Origin: Mariannaea sp. PMI_226
Taxonomy: Eukaryota; Ascomycota; Sordariomycetes; Hypocreales; Nectriaceae
Direction: 5' to 3'
DNA: 64,000 bases
Assembly (NCBI GenBank): GCA_024336345.1
Contig: JANFOG010000004.1
Span: 3,782,001 to 3,846,000 of the forward strand
In this document: positions 11,719 to 23,557 of the stretch, one piece after another
Layout: each line of letters begins with the position of its first letter
Numbering within the stretch: position 1 is the stretch's first letter
Made by a program: the position numbers and the translations under genes
Notes under the pieces: model-generated
What the model was told of the DNA's origin: nothing
Database searches by the model: none
Seen by the model: only the letters and a program-made list of their open reading frames with translations

Positions 11719-14079
11719 CTAGACAGTCGTATTGAACGACATTGTTTGCATGAAGTCGTTGAACAAATCATCGATGTACATTTGCTCTAGTTCCTCTGGT
11801 ACATTCAAGGTGGCTTGGTCAACATCCACATCGGCATCGTAAAAGGTTGCAGCATCTTGCGATTCTGCTAACGGATGAGTGAGATGAGTTGTGATCTGGA
11901 TCCTCGCATCTGGTGCTTGTTCCACCACCGGTTCGTCAGTTGGAGAAGGCTTTTGTGAATTCATCTGACAAATGTGGGGATCTAGCAGCTCCCAAAGCAA
12001 CGAAGGAGGAAACTTTATGGCCCTCCCGTTATTGGATAGATCACGCCGGTGATATTCTGCAGTAATTTGGAGTCTTTCAAGAATCTCCAACTAAGGTAAT
12101 TGTTAGCAAAGGGGACACGAATTTAACTGGAGGATATATGGGAAGGAAAACCGACTCACCTTTTGAGAGATGTGAGGCCAGAGCGATGAGAGTCGCTTCA
12201 GGAAGCTTTTGCAGAGAATGAGGTCTTGAGAAGCCTTCAGCGAAATCTTTTCATCTTCTACAAATTGTAGCAACCATGGAATAGTTGCAACTGTCGCGAT
12301 TAAGTGACCGAGAAATGGATCGCATAGATCGAGCTGATGACCCTCACACAGCTGGAGAAAGCGAAAGACCCATCCTGAATTGAAGAGCGCTGAGTCTAAT
12401 GTCTGTTGTAGGAACATACCAGATTGGGAACCCTTTGAGCAATTACGAACTGCAACCAGATGAATAAAGGGATGATTTAGGATAGCTAGGTACGCATGGC
12501 ATTGCAGCTGCATCAGAACCCAAGGAACCCAGTATTCGTGCTGCTCTGAGACCTCAATCGGAGATCGATTTGAGAAAGAGACGTTTCTTAGAAGGTGTTT
12601 GGCTGGAAGTTGGGAATCGCGCTCGTATACCTTTGCAACAAGTTTGGCGTATCCCGACTCTGGTAGCCACGGAGCTTCCTCCTTTCCGAGTCGGATGTGA
12701 TTCAACCAGATTGACAGATGCCGCCATATTGAGACCATCTTGGTATAGTAGGTAATGATTCCAAAGTCGTTCTTTGAGTCGTACGCGTTGTAAAGATCGG
12801 ATGGGTAGTTCTCATTCCGAGTAGGATGGAGTGCTGGAGGTACCGGTGAACTGATTGGGAAATTGAACCCGGAAACATGCAGCTCTTCGGCGGCACAAAG
12901 CCGTGGACTAAAAATGCTTTCTAAAATATAAACACTCCATCGGCATCTGAGACTCAAATCTCTGTCTAGTCCGTCCAGCGATACAGTCGCAGACTGGGTA
13001 CGACACGCTTCTAGGCGAGAAGCGGTACCAATAGTCATTTGTGCTTGGTACGGTTGGCATACTGATCATATTCATCAAATTAGCCTCAAAGAGATCGACA
13101 ATCTTCATGTAAGGAGTCAGCGATTACCAAGAATGTCTCTTAAAGACAAAAGGCAAAGCGATTGGATAACTTCAATTGTTGATGCTCCTTTAGCAGCCAG
13201 TTTCCTGACAGCCTCTTCAGCTGATTCGGTATAAAGCTGAATTCGTTCTGAAAATGGATCACAGTATAGCCCGGGACGTTTGAGAGTAAGCACGAGCGCT
13301 AGGAAACTGTGAAGGAGAAATTGAGGAGCTACAGTCAGGTAATGTACCAAATCCGACGTTCTGAATATCGGTAGAGGCTGAAGATGTATCATTGCCCTGT
13401 AGACATCAACAGCCTGGGCAAGTATATCTGAGGTTGGATCGAGGCTTGAAAAAGGTCGAATATTAATTAGTTTCGTCTCGGGAGGTCTTGAGCTCAACTG
13501 CAAAGAAGCACTCACTTTCTGGCATCAAATGCATGATGAGTTGAATGAATTGAATCAGGCGCGCTTGTGTCCGTCTGTGGCGATGTGTTGAGCCGTGTGT
13601 CATGGTCTGTGCTGGATGTAGGACTCTGAAATAGAGCAGCTGGGCCATCGGTCGGAGGTCTCCACAATTAGCTGATGATGGTCATCAAGGAAGATACATA
13701 TCACCCACTTCAATAAACCATATATGTCTTGCACTTGTGACTCTAGCCTTTGAAATCGATCTCTCAGGGTCGAAGCTCGCCTCACGCTTCGGCTCGATTA
13801 GTAAGAGCTGAAATGCGATATTTGATGTGTGACTCACGCTTTTCGGGTTGGTGTTGGGCGTGCAGTTCTTGTGCGGTATGTGCATGCTTGTCTAAGTCGT
13901 GTGCAACACGAACATGCTGGTCTTTCAGCAGGGCATTTGATCTTTTTTCGGCTAGGTATATTTGTTGGCCTTGGAACTTTTCTTAATGTTCGACTCTGTT
14001 TGAGGGTGACTTACCGACAAGGCTCGCAGGCGTGGCGGCTAGGTGGCTCGATGTCGTGGGGCGCCGACGGCTCAGTCAT
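11719..14079 (-). CDS. Zn2Cys6 fungal-specific transcription factor
   Basis: Seven exons close in frame: 14079-14015, 13951-13838, ~13787-13705, 13625-13516, 13444-13128, 13043-12160 and 12090-11719. The start of exon 3 is certain only to a few bases. The binuclear zinc cluster spans the first intron: HACEPCRRKKIKCP, then RPACSCCTRLRQACTY, with all six cysteines in CX2CX6C..CX2CX6C spacing. A basic linker and short coiled coil (STLRDRFQRLESQVQDIYGL) follow, then the middle homology region (ILAQAVDVYRAMIHLQPLP, LRDILAQMTIGTASRLEA) typical of fungal transcription factors. It is the nearest regulator to the M24/permease pair that starts 0.65 kb away, so it may control it; this is inference. The acidic C-terminus could be an activation region. 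Confidence 0.9.
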
Positions 14080-14725
14080 CCTGCCGGTCGTAGGGAGAAA
14101 CGGCACGATCAGCTTGGAGAGAGAAGTGGCCTAACAAGATGCGGATTGCTGGAGACACGGAGCGAGAAACGGACGCTCCGTGGCCTTGTCAATCTTATGA
14201 GCAGAGTGCGATAGCATACTGGACTCTCACGTGATCGGACATGTTCTCATTGACCCGAAAACCTGGAATATCTTGCTTCCTGAACTAGTACGGAAATGGG
14301 AATCAAGAAAACCCGTCTAAAGCTTGTTATTTTTCATTCTTTAATCTGTATTTTGGACCGAGTCGGGTCCGGGGGTACACTGGCGAAATTAATAGTGTTG
14401 CAGCCATGCACCGGCTGCCAATAGTAAGTAGGGCTTTCGTTGCGCCGCTGGTTAAGAATGTCCGATCCTCCAGTTCCAGCGCCCACAGCTATATGAATAA
14501 GTGATGTTTTAGGTCTGGAACATCCGCGTACGGAAATTTGCAGCGGTGCGCATCCTGGTATCTTACTAAGAGATCATACAGTCTCTGTAATTTACACATT
14601 GGATCCTGCCATTAGATACAAAACTATACAAGCGGATGGGTGAATTCCCATAGTAAAACATCTATTCATTTAATTGTTTCTTCTGAGTCATCTAATAGTT
14701 ATATACATCGAAACATCCCACTTAC
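14080..14725. other. Promoter of the Zn2Cys6 gene and 3' flank of the M24 gene
   Basis: About 650 bp. It holds the upstream region of the regulator starting at 14079 and the downstream region of the M24 gene ending at 14726. No separate gene seen. Confidence 0.5.
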
Positions 14726-15988
14726 TCATTCGTGCAGTAAAGTCTCTTCAAATGGAAATTCAGATAAGATTTCAATGCCTGTTTCGGTTATCAACACCTG
14801 CTGCTCAAGTTTCACACCCTGACTCCCGCCCTCTTCGCCAATGTAACTCTCAACGCAGATGACCATTCCAGGTTCAATTACTCCATCGTATCCAGCATCG
14901 GGAAAATCACCTCGGTGATATAAATATGGGTATTCACCAGTCATCCCACAGCCGTGAGCTGAGAGATAGTAGCGGTTTGCATAATACTTGGCTGGAATAT
15001 CCCATGCTTGATCAGCATATTCGCGGAAAGTCATGCCTGGTTTGAGGATATTCATATTGTGATGGACCTGCTCGTAAGCAACCCTGTAGAGTACTTTTTG
15101 TTCCTGGGTGGGTGTCGCAGGGCCGGAGTGGAAAGTCCGTGAAAAATCGGAGTAATACCCATGACAGCCAACCACGTCGGTGTCAAGAGCGACGAGCTCA
15201 TTCTCCTTGATCTTATAGCTCGCGGTTTCTTGGAACCATGGATTCGTCCGTTGACCAGCACTGAGGAGACGAGTCTCGCAGTAATCTCCATTTTGTTCAA
15301 TGACTGATTTGTGTAATACCGACCAGAGTTCGTTTTCAGTGAGTCCAGGGCGAACTGCATCTCGAAGTTTTCCAACAGCGATCTCCGTTGCCCTCAACGA
15401 CGCGATAATGCATTTGACCTCTTCTGGTGATTTAATTGCTCGCGCCATTTCGACTGGTCTTTGAGCATCGACCACGTTGAGACCGAGCTCTTTGAGCGCG
15501 ATGGCAGTGCCTGCATTTAACCGCTCTAAGCCCACGGTAGCACCGGGCCTGCCGATGAGCTCGCTGATGAGTTTATTCATCCCTTCTGCCCATCGTCTCT
15601 CCCGAGTCTCAATTTCAGGACCAGCAGCTACGAAGCTAGCCGTTTCTGCTTGGCGTACCTCATCAATAGTTTCGTAGCCCTCGGCCAAATGTAAACAGCC
15701 AGTAAATTCGAACAGAATGGAACGACTTGCCGTGAGAAGCAAATATCGGGATGGTGCGTTTCGCATACTGAAGACTTGCATGTTTCGTGTTCCAGTTGCA
15801 TAACGAATGTTGATTGGATCAGAGAGGATGACAGCATCGATGTCGTATTTGAGCATTTCTTTTCTGACTTGTGCCTGTCGATAAAGCCGAACTGATTTTA
15901 AATTGATCCCTTCGCTCTCGGGAGCCCGATCCAGGAGAGTGAGGCCAGAGAGGTCTGTCCTCTCGGCGTGCCAATCGAAATTAGCCAT
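14726..15988 (-). CDS. dddP-like: M24-family metalloprotein, probable DddP-type DMSP lyase
   Basis: Single exon of 420 residues from the ATG at 15988. The N-terminal creatinase-type domain has DPINIRYATGTRNMQVF. The C-terminal pita-bread domain carries all expected M24 metal ligands: ALDTDVVG (two Asp), YYSDFSRT (Asp), SAHGCGMTGEYP (His), CVESYIGEEGG (Glu) and VKLEQQVLI (Glu). RTNPWFQE and the overall C-terminal pattern match my memory of DddP, the M24 member that cleaves dimethylsulfoniopropionate to dimethyl sulfide plus a C3 product. DddP genes are known from marine alphaproteobacteria and, probably by transfer, from Aspergillus and Fusarium. A prolidase or creatinase-type hydrolase is the alternative. 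It is divergently paired with a permease, fitting uptake plus catabolism of a small zwitterionic solute. Confidence 0.8.
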   Translation of the reverse strand: MANFDWHAERTDLSGLTLLDRAPESEGINLKSVRLYRQAQVRKEMLKYDIDAVILSDPINIRYATGTRNMQVFSMRNAPSRYLLLTASRSILFEFTGCLHLAEGYETIDEVRQAETASFVAAGPEIETRERRWAEGMNKLISELIGRPGATVGLERLNAGTAIALKELGLNVVDAQRPVEMARAIKSPEEVKCIIASLRATEIAVGKLRDAVRPGLTENELWSVLHKSVIEQNGDYCETRLLSAGQRTNPWFQETASYKIKENELVALDTDVVGCHGYYSDFSRTFHSGPATPTQEQKVLYRVAYEQVHHNMNILKPGMTFREYADQAWDIPAKYYANRYYLSAHGCGMTGEYPYLYHRGDFPDAGYDGVIEPGMVICVESYIGEEGGSQGVKLEQQVLITETGIEILSEFPFEETLLHE

Positions 15989-16260
15989 TATGTTCTTGGG
16001 AGCATAAATCAAGAGTGGGTACAGTATCTATCACAGGGATTAAACCTGGTCTGAAAATGTGGCTTGAAGCCGATTTATAGATTTTACTTGTAACTCCACA
16101 GCAGTTCGAATACGTTTGCCGGAATAGGAATCTTGCAATGAAAGTTCTCATATCCCTTGCCAATGGCCCATGAAGCTCGTAACGATATCCGTCCAAAGAG
16201 AGGCTAATGTTGACTAGGGGGTGGATGCACGGTGACGGAACTCAGTAAAATTCACAGGCT

Positions 16261-16276
16261 CCGCTCACGTGAGTGG
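16261..16276. promoter_or_regulatory. Inverted repeat CCGCTCA-CG-TGAGTGG (candidate operator)
   Basis: Seven-base arms with one mismatch around a CG centre, also creating a CACGTG E-box. It sits inside an imperfect direct repeat of about 65 bp shared with the site at 16427. Confidence 0.45.
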
Positions 16277-16426
16277 ATGTAAGAAAGCTGAGGAGCTCTG
16301 GCACACTCCGGTTCCTCTCCACCCACCTTTCACAGCCGTCCTCGGTAATCCATTGTCAAGGTTGACCTAGGCCAACCAGCGTAAAAATAATGGTGGCGGC
16401 GGGTTTCTCCAAGGAAAAGCGAACCT

Positions 16427-16442
16427 CCGCTCACATGAGCGG
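16427..16442. promoter_or_regulatory. Inverted repeat CCGCTCA-CA-TGAGCGG (candidate Zn2Cys6 site)
   Basis: Perfect seven-base arms around a two-base centre, giving an everted CCG-N10-CGG pair as bound by many Zn2Cys6 dimers. The flanks (CTCCG upstream, ACTCCGTTCCTC about 35 bp downstream) repeat those of the site at 16261. Confidence 0.5.
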
Positions 16443-16592
16443 GTGTTGAAAGTTGGGAAAATGTCCTAAACTCCGTTCCTCATGACCTATCAAGATATGG
16501 AGGTGTGAACGGAGGACAATCCCCTCTGCACCTGAAGCTCGTGTGACACTGTTTGGACTGCGGTTTATTTTGCAAGGACACACACTCCAAAC

Positions 16593-16608
16593 TGATTCGC
16601 ACGAATCA
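16593..16608. promoter_or_regulatory. Inverted repeat TGATTCG-CA-CGAATCA
   Basis: Perfect seven-base arms around CA, the same 7+2+7 architecture as the two upstream sites but with different arms. It could be a second factor's site in the same divergent promoter. Confidence 0.4.
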
Positions 16609-17058
16609 TGCATCAAATAGCAACTGATAAACTGGCAGTACCTACTAGTGAAGTTACAGGGTTATCATGATTGGAGAACCGCTGAGGCAGAGTCTAGCCT
16701 TCAGGCAAACCGGTACACGGACGGACTCAGCTGGTTCTCTGTCTCAATTTCTTCCGAATCAATCTTCGACTGATGACTGGATGGTGTGACTAGGCTAGGA
16801 GGAGGCAAATCGCCCGACAATGACGAAGGCAACCCCCCTTGTATCTCTGAAATCCGGGGTTAGGTTTTTAAAGCTCTGTCACACTAGACGACAAAATCTG
16901 GGGTCGTATTATAATCTGCCTGCCTATTTAATCTTGCATCAATCTTACGTCTTATTCTTTTCTTTTTCCTTTCTGTTTTGTTATTAGTGTTGTGTTATAT
17001 CATTACCCCATTTCCTCATACAAAACCCTTCGACTGCACAAGGCCTTCATCAGCCATC

Positions 17059-18859
17059 ATGATTGTTGAAGAGGAAAAATGTGCCAAGGTTGACTCTGCT
17101 TGCAATGCTAGCATGGACCATGGTGACATTCGGCAACAAACTAACAACAGCCAGTTGCATCGTCAACTTGGTAACCGCCAGATACAGCTTATTGCTGCCG
17201 GCGGCTCTATTGGTACTGCTCTGTTCATCAATATTGGCAGTGCCCTGGCCAAAGGGGGCCCCGGTAGCCTTCTCATTTCATTCACTGTTTATTCCTTGGT
17301 GCTTGCGTTGGTCAACAACTCGGTCGCAGAGATGGGCACTTACATGCCTGTCGCTGGTGGCTTTATCCGCCATGCAGGCTACTGGGTAGATGATGCCTTG
17401 GGTTTCGTAGCGGGTTGGAATTTTTTCTTTTATGAAGCCTTCCTTATTCCCTACGAGATTACTGCCCTGACGTTTGTGGTTTCTTTCTGGGACGAAAATG
17501 CAACAAACCCGGGCCCTACAGTTGGCATCTGCATTGCAGTCATTGTTATTTATGCGTAAGGAAACCCTTCCTTTTCCCACCATAAACTCCCCGCTCCTAT
17601 ATACCATGTGCTGCAGCTGTTCATACAATTGCCATTTACACCGGTGGGCATATGCTGACCGGGGCTACATATCCAGACTATTGAACGTCGCCGCCGTTAG
17701 ATTCTACGGCGAGGCTGAGTTTTGGCTCTCTGGAGGCAAGCTACTCCTGATCTTCATCCTTTTCGCCTTCACCTTCATCACCATGGTGGGCGGCAATCCA
17801 AAGCACGACGCTTTCGGCTTTCGTTACTTCTCAAGCCCCGGGGCTTTTACGACATACCTTTCTACTGGTCCACTCGGTCGATTCGAAGGTTTCCTGGCTT
17901 GTTTCTGGAATGCCGCTCTTACCATCGTCGGCCCTGAGTATATTTCTCTGGTATCTGCCGAAGCAAAGCGCCCCAGCGTTTATATCAAATCCGCCTTCAA
18001 AACGGTTTACTACCGATTTTGCATCTTTTTCATCTTTGGTGCTTTATGCGTGGGGATTATTCTCCCATACAATGATGTCAAGCTTCGCGATGTCTGGTTT
18101 GGAGGCAACGCCACTGGGAATGCCGCATCCTCTCCATACGTCATTGCCATGGGAAACCTCGGCATTAACGTTCTGCCTCATATTGTGAACGCGCTTATCT
18201 TCACCTCGATATTCTCCGCCGGAAATACCTACATCTACTGCGCAACTCGAGCTCTTTATTCTCTCTCTCTCGAAGGTCGGGCGCCCCGGTTCCTGCGTTA
18301 TTGCACCAAAAGCGGCGTTCCTCTTTTCTGCTTTTTGGTAGTATTACTCTTCCCTTTCCTCTCCTTGCTCCAGGTGGCAAATAGCTCTGCTGTGGTCCTG
18401 CTCTGGCTGGCTAGTATTATTACAGCTGGCATTCTGATCAACTTTATCATAATGTCCGTCACGTTCCTCAACTACTATTGGGCCTGTCAAGCTCAAGGAG
18501 TCGACCGAAGAACCAGGCCTTATTTTGGATACTTTCAGCCTTATTGCGCCTACATTGCCATCTTCGTACACACTCTCGTCCTTTTTGGCTTTGGATACTA
18601 CGCTTTCAGGCCAAAGTGGGATATTCAAACTTTCTTCCAAAGCTATAGTATTCATATATTGGCTGTTGTTCTTTTTATTGGATGGAAGGTCACAAAGAAG
18701 ACGACCTATATCCGACCAGCAGATGTGGACCTTGTTTGGGAACGACCGCAAATTGACGCATATGAAAATTCTATTACAGAACCAGCAAGGGGGTTTTGGG
18801 CTGAGATGATGGACCTAGTAGCCTTTTGGAGAAGGGGGAAACTGCATGACGGTGTTTGA
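17059..18859 (+). CDS. APC-superfamily amino-acid permease (AAT family)
   Basis: Two exons (17059-17555 and 17677-18859; intron 121 bp with a GCTGACC branch site) give 559 residues. I start at ATG 17059, which precedes the hydrophilic N-terminus; an upstream in-frame extension is leader-like and hydrophobic. The first membrane segments show the family pattern: RQLGNRQIQLIAAGGSIGTA, then MGTYMPVAGGFIRHAGYW. Across the splice comes IYALLNVAAVRFYGEAEFW, the usual YGEAEFW block. About twelve transmembrane helices are expected. The gene is divergent from the DddP-like gene, so its substrate may be the osmolyte used by that enzyme, but family assignment alone only supports an amino acid or related zwitterion at the plasma membrane. 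Confidence 0.93.
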
Positions 18860-20046
18860 TAGATTGAAAGTAGACGACTAGCCATTCGTATACTCCTATC
18901 TGATGCGCTTTATGTATTGACAAGTTTTTCTGTGGTCCGTTTGTGTTCTTTCGAAGTTCACTCTCAATGAAAAGCTGACTCCAAGTAAAAGCGATACCCC
19001 TTATAGGGCCAAGAAGGCCTGCTTGTTGCTCGCGCTGTCGTGGTGAACAGTGGCCAGGTTCAGGTTGTAACCTCTTTGGAAAACCGCCGGGGCTGCCCAA
19101 GAACGATCATTCACTGGCATTATAGACCTCATTAGGCGAGTGCCACACAGTTCATCCATTGACGCATAAGATTCTCACAAATTTTGGCTACCATAGCTAT
19201 AATGTGGTTCCACCCAACCGACAAGGCTGCTTCTGGTCATGTTCCCTGCATCACGAACGGGAAGGGAGGAGGAGGAGGGATTGCAAGGACATTCTCATTT
19301 GATGACTGGTAGACCTAGCGTGTCATGGCTAGGATCTGCCTATTACCTTTGGTTGATTGCAAGTGGTTAGGCCCCGTTACATAGGAATCACACAGCCAGC
19401 AAATTGGGGACGGGGAGAAACCGATTTCCTAGGCTATTCAGCGGGAAGTCGCTATAGAATAGTGGAAGCATGGGGCGCAATACGCTACTTAAGTTGCTAG
19501 GCTAGGCAACAGCTACGCTAAGCGGGGTATTATTTTCTAACTTACAGCACTGGAATAGCGAAACTTTGCAAGGTCAATAGTTTGGGAGAGCCTTTTGGCT
19601 ACCGGGTTGAGGGAGGGACAAAATGAGAATAATGCCACATTCGCGCCGGGAGCAATACAAATTATTGTAGTTAAATATTGACGTCTGCCGCCCCTTCCTG
19701 ACCTACATTTTACCTTGGTTCGATTAATAATACTGATTAAATTTGAGGATGGGCCAACCATACCCTTGTCAATGTGGCCTGACGCTCTCATGCACAGATG
19801 ATAAGCACACTGGAATGAAAAACGCCCCTCTCCGCCCATGGCTGTCATCCTCCGTCTCGTGACTTCAATTACGATAATACGTCCCACCTTTCCAGCCTCT
19901 ACAATAGGAAACCTTCGCTCCGACCCTCTTGTTATCGCAACTCTGAGATTGAGGCACGCACTCTGCTACGTGTCAGACCCGAGCTGAGAAATTTTCCCTC
20001 AGACTCTCCTCCACGAATCGTGATACCTATTTAGGGCAGCAGAGGA
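18860..20046. other. Intergenic, promoter of next regulator
   Basis: About 1.2 kb between two plus-strand genes. Only short unsupported frames on the minus strand (19537-19887, 18774-19100). No motif recognised. Confidence 0.5.
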
Positions 20047-21641
20047 ATGGTGGGGGTACCGAAGAGCAAGGGGTGCACATTATGTCTAAAACGAGGTGTC
20101 AAGGTCTGCACAGCCTTCTCTTCATTGCTACCACGGACTGACATGCCAGGAAAAAGTGCGATGAGGCACGCCCCAGCTGTTCTCAGTGCCGGAGAGGTGG
20201 GCGTGTCTGCCCCGGGTACATACGGGGCATGAAGTTTGTAGATGAAGGGCCCAAATTGCAGCGCTCCCATCGGGCACCATCCTGTTCCAAGTCGAGGCCA
20301 TCCCAGGGCACAACCATACGTACCTCAATTCCAGCAACTAAAGGCAGTGATTTATTGGGCAGCGGTACTGCCGCAATTCATTCAACCAAGGATCTTAGCC
20401 GACAAGACATTAGGTTGTATCGATTGAGTTCCTGGAAGCCGGAGCGTGACCAGTTACTTTCTTCTTTCGTGTCTGCCATGTTTCCACTTGGCGTCGCCTC
20501 AGCGCAGGCCTCGTTTCTTGGGAGTTGGTTGTGGCATGTGCCTCCACGTTTGGGGAAATATGCTGTCCTTGACCTTGCCGCCTTATCCTTGGCCTCGGCA
20601 TACTTCGCTCGAACATCTGGCGATGAGCGTATTCTTCAGAGAGCGGAGGTAGCGTATACTCTTGCTCTGAGAAGCTTGTCAAAAGCTATCTCCGATACCA
20701 GCATGCGGTTCAGCTCAGAGGTTCTCTGCGCAGCGTTACTGCTCGGACACTATGAGGTTTGTCTCACTCCTTCACCGTCTGTATATGAAGATGTGCTTAC
20801 ATAGTATTATACCTTTTCCAACGTCAACCACACCTGGATCCAGCACGCAGGCGGCGTTGCCCTAATGCTACAGCTACGGGGGGCCCAACAATGCTATGAG
20901 TCGGCATTCGAGTACTCAATGTTCCTTGCATGTCGTGGAGCAATTGTGAGGCTTCCTCCGTTGTCCAAGATTAGATTCTCGTTACTAAAACTGTCTTAGA
21001 TCTCGAGAGCTTTTTTTTCCAAAGAGCCTTGCTTCTTGGAGGCCAAGGAATGGCGGTCCATTCCGGATGGAATAATTGAGTTCCCATTATTACCCAAATC
21101 ACCCCAACTGTACCATGCAATCTTTAGTTATTTTGCCGCAATTCCGGGCCTCTTGAGCAAAGCAAAGCAGCTCACAAATACCAGTCCAAAGAGCATTCGC
21201 ACGGCCTTGCTTTTGAGCGCAATGGAATTACGCCAAAGCTTTAGACGTTGGTATGGCGAGTATATCGCATGCGATGAGGGTCAAAAGAATCCCACTCTCA
21301 GAAAAGTATCTCATTCGGTTAGCTACCCATTTGATGCTATCTACGTCTATAGGGACGTTCTTTCGGCGAGCGTACTTACGACCTACTATGCATACCTTAT
21401 CGTTCTTAACACTGAGATAGACTGCTTACAATCCGACGGCACTCACCATAAAGAGAATTTTGAGCTGGCGCGGGCGATCTGCATGTCTGTGGAGTTTTGC
21501 TCTCACGCGGGCTACTGCGGGACGCAGACAATGCGGTTCTCCTTGCCCATAGCGTATCGGGCACTACCTGACAAGTACCATGTTTGGATTGAAGGGTGGA
21601 TAGATAATTTCTCCGGCATTTCGGAATCAACAATAATTTGA
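20047..21641 (+). CDS. Zn2Cys6 transcription factor with short N-terminus
   Basis: Four exons: 20047-20103, 20157-20756, 20805-20945 and 21000-21641, giving 479 residues with all phases closing. The zinc cluster lies at the extreme N-terminus and is split by intron 1: SKGCTLCLKRGVK joined to CDEARPSCSQCRRGGRVCPGY, six cysteines in correct spacing. The remainder resembles the fungal DUF3468/transcription-factor-like architecture (LLSSFVSAMFP, ARTSGDERILQRAEVAYTLA, HTWIQHAGGVALMLQLRG), as seen in many pathway regulators. It converges tail-to-tail with the aldo-keto reductase gene, leaving only 36 bp between stops. It is the likely regulator of the adjacent AKR, hydrolase and oxidoreductase genes; this is inference from position. 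Confidence 0.9.
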
Positions 21642-21677
21642 ACTAATTCTTCAATCGCAAATGGCTATACGCGCGTG

Positions 21678-22940
21678 CTAATATCCGATCACGGCCTTGG
21701 GTTGATATGCCGACTCAAGCTTGATCATTTCCTCCTCAGTCAAAACAATATTCGCCGCTGTTACTGCCTCATCGATACGTTCTTTGCTGTTCAAACCGAC
21801 GATTGGATTCACACCCTTGCTCAAACACCAAGCGGTGGAAATTACAGCCATGGGTAGGCATCTTGCCCTGGCAACCTCCTCAACGATGCCTACAATTTCT
21901 CTGTCGGTTTGATTTTCCCGATCGTAGAGGCGCGGAAGTGCGGCATCGTGTTGAGACCTCAATGAAGTGGCTTTGTCTATGTCATTCCAAGGCCGAGCCA
22001 GGATTCCGCGCGCGTTGGGAGACCACTACAATAATTACTTAGCATATTTGAAATACTGTCTGTTCATATTGGCCTGGGACATACTGGGATACAGCCGATA
22101 CCGGCATCTCGGCAGTAGGGTATCATCTCCCGCTCCTCCTCTCGGTATAGGAGGTTGTAGTAATTTTGCATAGAGATGAATTGGTGCCAGCCATGACTCT
22201 GTGCAACATTTTGGAGGGCTTGGAATTCCCACGCTGGCATCTTTTTGTTTTTCCGTGAGATAAGCAAATACTGATAGCATAAAAAAAAGATTATATATGA
22301 GAACTTACGGAGCTGGCACCAAGGTATCGTACCCATCCCATCTCTACCACGTCGTTTAATGCCTTCATTATTTCCTCTCGTGGAACGTCTGGGTCCATGC
22401 GCTGGATCTGTAGCACATCGATGTATGTGCCCAATCTCTTGACGCTTGCCTGCACTGCATCAAAGATATGTTTGCGCGACAGTCCGACTCGGTTTACAAG
22501 CCGACCATCGTTGACTGTCGCCGCGAAGACTGAGAGCTGGGGCTCATCTGGCGCACTCGTAGCAAAGCGACACTTGGTCATGATGACGACACCTTCTCGG
22601 GGTATCTTGTACGTGGATAAGGCTTTAGCAATGATTTCTTCCGAGACACCGTTTGAGTACAAATCCGACTGGAGAGGTCCTTAGCATATTCCGTTCCCCC
22701 TTGTCAAAAAGCAGAACCTACGGTGTCCCAGGCGTTGATACCAACTTGGTAAGCATACGCAAGAAGCGGAAGGGCATCAACTTCTTCTAATACCCATTCT
22801 TGCCATTTTTTGCTTCCATATGACATTGCGCCTAGGATGATTTTGGAGACCTTCAGCCCGGACCGCCCCAACCTGTTATAACCCATGCGGGTGGGAGGTG
22901 GGCTAGTGAGAAGCTCGCTGACGTAGGCGTGCTGAGGCAT
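21678..22940 (-). CDS. Aldo-keto reductase
   Basis: Four exons: 22940-22722, 22668-22309, 22240-22085 and 22025-21678, giving 360 residues in phase. Residues ~20-70 hold the AKR start (RLGRSGLKVSKIILGAMSYG) and GINAWDTSDLYSNGVSEEI, with the catalytic Asp and Tyr. Later come the substrate-pocket and NADPH-binding blocks: RYLGASSM, NYYNLLYREEEREMIPYC, then WSPNARGILAR spanning intron 3 and VNPIVGLNSKERIDEA. Fungal AKRs of this type reduce aldehydes or ketones with NADPH in the cytosol. Reading exon 3 without splicing gives a false stop after IPVCPRPI; splicing removes it, so the gene is intact. It probably works with the neighbouring hydrolase and Gfo/Idh enzymes. Confidence 0.93.
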
Positions 22941-23557
22941 GGTCTGGTGAAGGTAGAATAGAAGTCAAGGGTGATATTACTGTGTATGATTTATATGTTG
23001 AAGAAGCTTCGACTACGTCTAATTGACAGCCTTGGCGTATTATATACCACATCCATGAACGGCCTTTACGACAAGAACCTCATCGCGGCTGTTGAGCCCA
23101 TGATGGTCCTTTCCTGACGTTGTCCAAACTCGTCTAGCCGAATATGGTTCCATGTCACGAATTTTAGCGTCAATGAATCGGTACGTGCAAATCCCGGAAG
23201 GCCGACCAGACATTCAGTCATCATGCCTCGCCAGATTTGGTTGGATGCCACGAGTTGCGCCATCCTCTCACGCGAGGCCACCTCCATGCACACGCGAGCT
23301 AGTCCCATTTAGGTTCCAAGCTACGAGCATCAAGTTCGCTTCATGGGCCGGGCCTTGCAAGGGGGCTATGATATTGATGACAATTTATCATTACAGGTGA
23401 CGTATTCAGCACCCTGAAAGATCATCTCAGGACTGCTTCACAAAACCGCAAGTTCATATGCTTCATTATAAAAAGCGGGAATGAAGTCTCAATTTATTTT
23501 CCATCGTCTCAATGCCAGTACTCAAATCACCATTGTCTATCTATTGACTTCTTTCAA
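22941..23557. promoter_or_regulatory. Divergent promoter between AKR and hydrolase
   Basis: About 620 bp between divergent starts. A TATA-like TTATAAAAAG lies near 23464-23473, roughly 90 bp before the hydrolase ATG, and TATTATATACC near 23039-23049 could serve the AKR gene. No other gene seen. Confidence 0.45.

Larger units (their letters stand above)
15989..17058. promoter_or_regulatory. Shared divergent promoter of M24 protein and permease
   Basis: This 1.07 kb separates the start codons of two divergent genes. It holds three 16-bp inverted repeats (listed separately) and a pyrimidine-rich stretch just before the permease start. Divergent promoters with CCG..CGG palindromes are typical targets of Zn2Cys6 dimers, and such a regulator lies next door. 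Confidence 0.5.

Noticed and set aside
22020..22090. Apparent premature stop in the aldo-keto reductase
   Set aside because: A GTATGT..TTGTAG intron (22026-22084) removes it and restores the IPWSPNARG block, so the gene is intact.
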